The notes beneath the pieces are model-generated. The model saw only the letters and a list, made by a program, of their open reading frames with translations, was not told the origin of the DNA and ran no database searches. A stretch of 6,235 nucleotides of DNA. It comes from Acidobacteriota bacterium. GTDB taxonomy: Bacteria > Acidobacteriota > Thermoanaerobaculia > Thermoanaerobaculales > Thermoanaerobaculaceae. Below, piece after piece: positions 1 to 3,386 of the stretch (position 1 is its first letter; each line of letters begins with the position of its first letter). A program made the translations under genes and the position numbers. The stretch covers positions 1 through 6,235 of the forward strand of contig JAJXUY010000104.1 of NCBI GenBank assembly GCA_021782525.1, written 5' to 3'.

Positions 1-1084
1 CCGACGGCTCCGGCGCGGCGGTGGCGTCAGGCCCGGCACCCTCCGCCGCCGGGACGCCGCCGGCCGGCGCTTCGGCCAGCGCCCGCTTCGCCTCGATCAA
101 CGTCGCCGCGAAGGCGCCGCTCAGCGTCGAGAGCTGCTTGGCGTCGTCGAGCGCGGCCGCGGCGACGGCCCGCTGGGTCTCGGTGCGGAACCCCTCGACG
201 ACGGCGGCGGCGTGCTGCACGACCTCGGCCACGGCCGCTCGCGCCGCGCGGTCCGCGGGTCCTCCGCCGGCAGCGTGGTCCAGCTCGTCCAGCAGCGGCA
301 GCAGGGCGAGCTGCACCGCGGCGCTCTCCGGGATCAGGCGGTGCCAGGCGACGCCGGGGGCCTGGCCCTCGCACAGCGCCTGCCACAGCACACGGCGCTC
401 CCAGGCGCTCAACGATAGCGACCGGCGCCCGAACGTGACCGAAAGCGGGCGCTCCTGGTGGCCGCGCGCGCGCAGGAACGCGGCCGCGCGCCGGAGGTAC
501 GCGGCCAGCGCCGGGTCGGGCACCACCGGTGCGCCGGGGCTCACGGCGGCGTCGCCGCTCCCCTCCGGCGGGGCATCGGAGGGCGGCTCGTCGGGCTGGG
601 CCCTGGTCGCCGGCCGAGCGTCGACGGCTGCGGCCACGCGCAGCGCCGTCAGGATCCCGAGGAGCTTGTTGCGGAAGCTCGAGAGCCGCTTCGCCTCCTC
701 GGTCCGGCCGCCGGTGACCATGTCGGCGAGCGCTTCGCGCAGCGCCTCGCTGTAGCCCGCGGCCACCGCGCGCATGCCGCCGAGGCGCTCGGCCGCGGCT
801 CGGGTATCGGCACCCGCCGCTCCCTCGAGCGCGGTGGCGACGGCCAGGTACAAGGCCGCGCCGAGCGGGATCCAGGCCCCGGCGTCGGACCAGGCGACGC
901 TCTCGTCGCAGAGCACCGACCACGCCGCCTTGCGCTCCTCCTCGGAGAGCTCGAGCGGCCTCGGTTCGCAGGGGATCGCCAGCGGCCGGTCCTCGTCGCC
1001 CCGGGCGCGGAGAAACGCACGCAACCGCCCGACGTACGGTTCGAGCAGGTCGTGGCGCGCATCCTGGGGGATCGGGCCGGACAC
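1..1084 (-). CDS. Hypothetical protein with a tandemly duplicated ~140-residue domain (3' end beyond window)
   Basis: I do not recognise this protein and assign no function. The frame is open for 361 codons from a GTG at 1084 to the left edge, so the C-terminus is missing. The start is chosen because GGAAGGAG lies 5 bases upstream, behind a good promoter; an in-frame GTG 15 bases earlier (1099) is less likely because it overlaps that Shine-Dalgarno. This frame gives a normal soluble-protein composition, whereas the overlapping frames give Arg/Ala/Ser-rich shadows. Residues about 12-150 and 191-338 are two copies of one domain, joined by a Pro/Ala/Asp-rich linker (151-190). A second such linker starts near 339 and runs off the window. 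Both copies look mainly helical; I see no signal peptide, membrane segment or known catalytic motif. The gene follows the ketopantoate reductase gene on the same strand after 175 bases, but has its own promoter. Coding status is well supported; function is unknown. Confidence 0.85.
   Translation of the reverse strand, partial: MSGPIPQDARHDLLEPYVGRLRAFLRARGDEDRPLAIPCEPRPLELSEEERKAAWSVLCDESVAWSDAGAWIPLGAALYLAVATALEGAAGADTRAAAERLGGMRAVAAGYSEALREALADMVTGGRTEEAKRLSSFRNKLLGILTALRVAAAVDARPATRAQPDEPPSDAPPEGSGDAAVSPGAPVVPDPALAAYLRRAAAFLRARGHQERPLSVTFGRRSLSLSAWERRVLWQALCEGQAPGVAWHRLIPESAAVQLALLPLLDELDHAAGGGPADRAARAAVAEVVQHAAAVVEGFRTETQRAVAAAALDDAKQLSTLSGAFAATLIEAKRALAEAPAGGVPAAEGAGPDATAAPEPS
71..1051 (-). 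repeat. Two diverged tandem copies of one protein domain
   Basis: This is an internal duplication within the left-edge protein. Copy 1 is residues about 12-150 (bases 635-1051), and copy 2 is residues about 191-338 (bases 71-514). Aligned without gaps at an offset of 179, residues 17-59 match 196-238 at 21 of 43 positions, counted by hand. Shared landmarks are Y17/Y196, the string AFLRARG (23-29 and 202-208), RPL (33-35 and 212-214), W55/W234 and LC (58-59 and 237-238). Near the ends, EEAKRLSS (129-136) matches DDAKQLST (313-320). The middle parts are more diverged and need small gaps. The divergence indicates an old duplication, not a recent or slippage event. Confidence 0.85.
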
Positions 1085-1089
1085 CGGGA

Positions 1090-1097
1090 CTCCTTCC
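1090..1097 (-). promoter_or_regulatory. Strong Shine-Dalgarno that sets the GTG start of the left-edge gene
   Basis: On the minus strand GGAAGGAG ends 5 bases before the GTG at 1084. This is close to the anti-16S consensus with good spacing, and it is the main reason for preferring that GTG over the in-frame GTG at 1099, which overlaps it. Confidence 0.75.
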
Positions 1098-1135
1098 ACC
1101 GCGTCGGGACGGCGCGGTACGGCGGAACGAGTTGC

Positions 1136-1164
1136 AGTATCCGGTGCGCCCCTGGTCGTGTCAA
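1136..1164 (-). promoter_or_regulatory. Sigma70-type promoter for the duplicated-domain gene
   Basis: Reading the minus strand, a perfect -35 hexamer TTGACA (1159-1164) is followed after exactly 17 bases by GATACT (1136-1141), which matches 4 of 6 positions of the TATAAT consensus. Transcription would start near 1129, giving a leader of about 45 bases that contains the Shine-Dalgarno at 1090-1097. The site lies in the only non-coding stretch between the ketopantoate reductase gene and the GTG gene and is less GC-rich than its surroundings. A perfect -35 with ideal spacing is unlikely by chance in DNA of this composition. No operator is evident beside it. Confidence 0.65.
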
Positions 1165-1223
1165 ACCGATCCGCGACGCTCCGGCATCGACCGCGGGCGC
1201 GGCGCCCCACCGGTGCGGCATGG

Positions 1224-1258
1224 GCCGGGCGCGGCCGGGCCTGGGCGGGCCGCCCGGC
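1224..1258 (-). terminator. Weak GC-rich inverted repeat just after the ketopantoate reductase gene
   Basis: Arms GCCGGGCG (1224-1231) and CGCCCGGC (1251-1258) are perfect 8-base complements around a 19-base loop. A second copy of GCCGGGC at 1234-1240 could pair with the same right arm instead. The structure begins one base beyond the TAG stop at 1260-1262. There is no T-run after it, so intrinsic termination is uncertain, and GC-rich DNA yields such arms by chance. It is a candidate only. Confidence 0.25.
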
Positions 1259-1259
1259 G

Positions 1260-2186
1260 CTACGCCGGGGGTGCGCCGGCGGCGTGCAGCTTGAGGGCCG
1301 CATAGATGGCGCGGTTGAGCGGCGTCGGCAACCCCGCCTCCGCCCCCAGGCGGACGACCGCGCCGGAGAGCCACTCAACCTCGAGTCGCTTCCCGCGCGT
1401 GAGGTCGCCGAGCATCGACGACGTCATCTCCGGCGCCAGCGTGTCGATGAAGCGCAGCGTGGCGTCGGCGATGTCGGGGGCGACGGCGACCCCCCGCGCC
1501 CGCGCCACCGCCGCGGCTTCGGCCATGACGTCGCGCAGCATCGCCCGCGTCACCGGGTCGGCGCGGATCGCGCCCGCCGGCATCCGCGTCAGCGCGTTCA
1601 TCCCCGACAACCCGGCGATGAAGATGAACTTCTCCCAGATCGCGCGCTCGATGTCGGGCGCGATCGCGGCCGTGATCCCCGCCCTCGTGCACGCGGCAAG
1701 CAACGTCTCGGTGCGCGCGCTCGCGCGGCCGTCGAGCTCGCCGAAGGTGAGGCGGGCGAGGGTACCGGTGGTGCGGATGACCCCCGGCGCCTCGATGACC
1801 GCCGCGATGTGGGCCACGCCGCCGAGCACGCGCTCGCGGCCGAAGCGCCGGCTCGCGATCTCGACCGCCTCGACGCCGTTCTGGAACGAGAGCAGCGCGC
1901 TCGCCAGGCCGAGCAGTGGCTCGGCGGCCCGCATCGCCTCCTCGGTGCTCCACAGCTTGACCGCGACGACGACGAGGTCGACCGCGCCGACGCGGGCGGG
2001 GTCGCTCTCGACCCGCACCGGCGCGAGCGTGGCGTCGCCCAGTGGCGAGAGGATCCGCAGCCCGCGCTCGCGCATCGCGTCGAGGTGCGCGCCGCGGGCG
2101 ATGAACGTCACGTCCTCCCCGGCCGTGGCCAGGCGGGCACCGAAGTAGCCGCCGACCCCGCCAGCGCCGATGATCGCGATCCGCAT
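1260..2186 (-). CDS. panE: 2-dehydropantoate 2-reductase (ketopantoate reductase) family protein
   Basis: This is a complete protein of 308 residues, the usual length for the PanE/ApbA family. The family is cytoplasmic and uses NADPH to reduce ketopantoate to pantoate for pantothenate and coenzyme A synthesis. The N-terminus begins with a Rossmann dinucleotide motif, GAGGVGGYFG (7-16). Further family landmarks are the VAVK strand with K77, FQNG (101-104) with N103, WEKF (184-187) whose K186 corresponds to the catalytic lysine, GMNALT with N197, SSMLGDL (256-262), and E269 in the segment before the last helices, matching the substrate-binding glutamate. All expected key residues are present. 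The frame stays open upstream, but the ATG at 2186 is chosen because it directly precedes the Rossmann strand and has a purine-rich site 5 bases before it. The gene is divergent from the aldo/keto reductase gene. Genomes of this kind often carry several paralogues, and some may act on other 2-oxo acids, so the family is certain but the substrate is inferred. Confidence 0.9.
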   Translation of the reverse strand: MRIAIIGAGGVGGYFGARLATAGEDVTFIARGAHLDAMRERGLRILSPLGDATLAPVRVESDPARVGAVDLVVVAVKLWSTEEAMRAAEPLLGLASALLSFQNGVEAVEIASRRFGRERVLGGVAHIAAVIEAPGVIRTTGTLARLTFGELDGRASARTETLLAACTRAGITAAIAPDIERAIWEKFIFIAGLSGMNALTRMPAGAIRADPVTRAMLRDVMAEAAAVARARGVAVAPDIADATLRFIDTLAPEMTSSMLGDLTRGKRLEVEWLSGAVVRLGAEAGLPTPLNRAIYAALKLHAAGAPPA

Positions 2187-2191
2187 GGCAT

Positions 2192-2197
2192 CCCCCC
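2192..2197 (-). promoter_or_regulatory. Shine-Dalgarno of the ketopantoate reductase gene
   Basis: On the minus strand, six consecutive G residues end 5 bases before the ATG at 2186. The reading frame is open far upstream, so this site, together with the Rossmann strand right after the ATG, decides the start. Confidence 0.55.
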
Positions 2198-2266
2198 GGC
2201 GCCAGCATACCGCCGGCGGGCGCTCACCCGCGGCCCCCGGCGTCCGCGGGGGTACGATCGCGAGGG

Positions 2267-2274
2267 AAGGGGGG
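2267..2274 (+). promoter_or_regulatory. Shine-Dalgarno of the aldo/keto reductase gene
   Basis: AAGGGGGG ends 5 bases before the ATG at 2280. The frame is open for about 500 further codons upstream, but that stretch is antisense to the ketopantoate reductase gene. This site therefore helps fix the true start. Confidence 0.6.
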
Positions 2275-2279
2275 ATCCG

Positions 2280-3272
2280 ATGCAACACACGCGTCTCGGC
2301 CGCACCGGCCTGAAGGTGTCCCGCCTCTGCCTCGGCACGATGACGTTCGGCCTGCAGTGCGACGAGCCCACCTCGTTCGCCATCCTCGACGCGGCCGCTG
2401 CGGCCGGCGTCACGTTCCTCGACACCGCCGATGTCTACCCGCTCGGCGGCACGTTGGAGACGAACGGCCGCACCGAGGAGATCCTCGGCCGCTGGCTGGC
2501 CGGGCGGCGGCACGAGTTCGTCGTCGCGACCAAGTGCTTCGGGAAGATGTCGGCGCGGGAGTGGGACCGCGGCAGCTCGCGCAAGCACGTGCTCGACGCG
2601 ATCGACGGCTCGCTGCGGCGCCTCGGCACCGACTACGTGGACCTCTACCAGCTGCACGGCTTCGACGCCCAGACGCCGATCGACGAGACGCTGCGGGCGC
2701 TCGAGGACGTCGTGCGCGCCGGCAAGGCGCGCTACGTCGGCTGCTCGAACTTCCTCGCCTACCAGGTCGCTCGCGCCCTCGGGCGCAGCGAGGCGCTCGG
2801 GGTGGAGCGTTTCGCCTCGGTGCAGCCGCGCTACAACCTGCTCTTCCGCGAGTTCGAGCGCGAGCTCTTCCCGCTCTGCCGCCAGGAGGGGATCGGCGTG
2901 ATCCCGTACAACCCGATCGCCGGCGGGCTGCTCTCCGGCCGCCACCGGCGCGAGGCCGGGCCCACCCCCAGCTCGCGCTTCACCCTCGGCGGGGCGGCGA
3001 GGATCTACCAGGACCGCTACTGGAACGAGGGGATGTTCGCGGCCGTCGAGCGGCTGCGCGCGGTCGCCGCCGAGGCCGGCCTCGATCTGGTGACGATGGC
3101 CGTCGCCTGGGTGCTGGCCAACCCGGACGTCACCGCCCCGATCATCGGCGCGAGCCGGCCGGAGCAGCTCGCGCCCGCGCTCGCCGCCGCGGTCACGCCG
3201 CTGCCGGCCGACCTCAAGGCGCGCCTCGACGAGTTGACGGCCGAGTACCGCCGCGGCGACGCGCCGCGCTAG
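2280..3272 (+). CDS. NADPH-dependent aldo/keto reductase
   Basis: This is a complete 330-residue protein of the aldo/keto reductase superfamily: cytoplasmic TIM-barrel enzymes that reduce aldehydes or ketones with NAD(P)H. It starts with the typical RLGRTGLKVSRLCLGTMTFG segment (5-24). The catalytic tetrad is complete: D48 and Y53 in FLDTADVY (46-53), K85 in VVATK (81-85) and H126 in LYQLH (122-126). Cofactor-binding landmarks follow: GCSNF (154-158), Q182 in SVQPRYN (180-186), IPYNPIAGGLLSG (208-220) and IIGASRPEQL (288-297), whose Ser-Arg pair is the usual site for the NADP 2'-phosphate. This resembles the aryl-alcohol dehydrogenase / pyridoxal reductase / YajO-like branch, but the substrate cannot be read from sequence. 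The start ATG has a strong purine-rich site 5 bases upstream and gives the normal family length. The gene is divergent from the ketopantoate reductase gene (93 bases between starts) and convergent with the Asp-box gene. I see no defect. Confidence 0.95.
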   Translation: MQHTRLGRTGLKVSRLCLGTMTFGLQCDEPTSFAILDAAAAAGVTFLDTADVYPLGGTLETNGRTEEILGRWLAGRRHEFVVATKCFGKMSAREWDRGSSRKHVLDAIDGSLRRLGTDYVDLYQLHGFDAQTPIDETLRALEDVVRAGKARYVGCSNFLAYQVARALGRSEALGVERFASVQPRYNLLFREFERELFPLCRQEGIGVIPYNPIAGGLLSGRHRREAGPTPSSRFTLGGAARIYQDRYWNEGMFAAVERLRAVAAEAGLDLVTMAVAWVLANPDVTAPIIGASRPEQLAPALAAAVTPLPADLKARLDELTAEYRRGDAPR

Positions 3273-3309
3273 CCGTTCCGGAGGGCGAAGTCGGCGACCG
3301 CGGCAGGAA

Positions 3310-3339
3310 AACGTCGCCCCGCCGGGGCGGGGCGACGTT
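3310..3339 (-). terminator. Perfect stem-loop, probable terminator in the convergent gap
   Basis: A perfect 13-base-pair stem (3310-3322 with 3327-3339) closes a 4-base loop. It lies 48 bases past the stop of the minus-strand Asp-box gene and 38 bases past the stop of the aldo/keto reductase gene. On the minus strand the stem runs into four T residues (3308-3311), which favours termination of the Asp-box gene. On the plus strand no T-run follows, so any effect on the aldo/keto reductase transcript would depend on the stem alone. Confidence 0.65.
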
Positions 3340-3356
3340 GCGACCTCTTGCTGGCT

Positions 3357-3381
3357 GCGGCGCCGGGACGCCCGGCGCCGC
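3357..3381. terminator. Second perfect GC stem-loop in the convergent gap
   Basis: Arms 3357-3367 and 3371-3381 are perfect 11-base complements of all G and C around a 3-base loop. It ends 5 bases from the stop codon of the Asp-box gene and lies 17 bases from the other stem-loop. No T-run follows on either strand, so it may act as a pause, an RNA 3'-end protecting structure or a helper of the neighbouring terminator instead of a classical terminator. Confidence 0.4.
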
Positions 3382-3386
3382 GCGCC

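Larger units (their letters stand above)
2187..2279. promoter_or_regulatory. Divergent intergenic region between the two reductase genes
   Basis: These 93 bases must hold the start signals of both genes if each has its own promoter here. Weak -10-like hexamers are TACGAT (2253-2258, plus strand, toward the aldo/keto reductase) and TATGCT (2204-2209, minus strand, toward the ketopantoate reductase). Neither has a recognisable -35, and each would leave a leader of only about 10-15 bases. A 7-base inverted repeat, CCCGCGG (2227-2233) and CCGCGGG (2244-2250) with a 10-base spacer, sits between them and could be an operator. The region is certain; the individual sites are tentative. Confidence 0.4.

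Noticed and set aside
458..490. Run of alternating C and G (possible Z-DNA tract)
   Set aside because: It is short, lies inside the left-edge coding frame, and is explained by Arg/Ala codons in GC-rich DNA.
21..755. Plus-strand frame of 244 codons
   Set aside because: The Ser/Ala/Arg-rich translation is the antisense shadow of the GTG gene; no Shine-Dalgarno or domain was seen.
27..923. Minus-strand frame of 298 codons overlapping the left-edge gene
   Set aside because: Its translation is dominated by Arg, Gly and Ala, typical of an out-of-frame read of GC-rich coding DNA. The GTG frame has an internal protein-level duplication, which only a real coding frame would keep.
649..1374. Minus-strand frame of 241 codons spanning the promoter region and the end of the ketopantoate reductase gene
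   Set aside because: It has Pro/Arg-rich composition, overlaps two better-supported genes out of frame and runs through the promoter and leader.
774..2279. Open frame of about 500 codons on the plus strand continuing into the aldo/keto reductase
   Set aside because: It is antisense to the ketopantoate reductase gene and the left-edge gene, with an Arg/Ala/Pro-rich composition and no family match. The real start at 2280 has a Shine-Dalgarno and the family N-terminus.
2187..2945. Upstream extension of the ketopantoate reductase frame on the minus strand, to 2945
   Set aside because: It is antisense to the aldo/keto reductase gene. The ATG at 2186 falls exactly at the Rossmann motif and has a Shine-Dalgarno.
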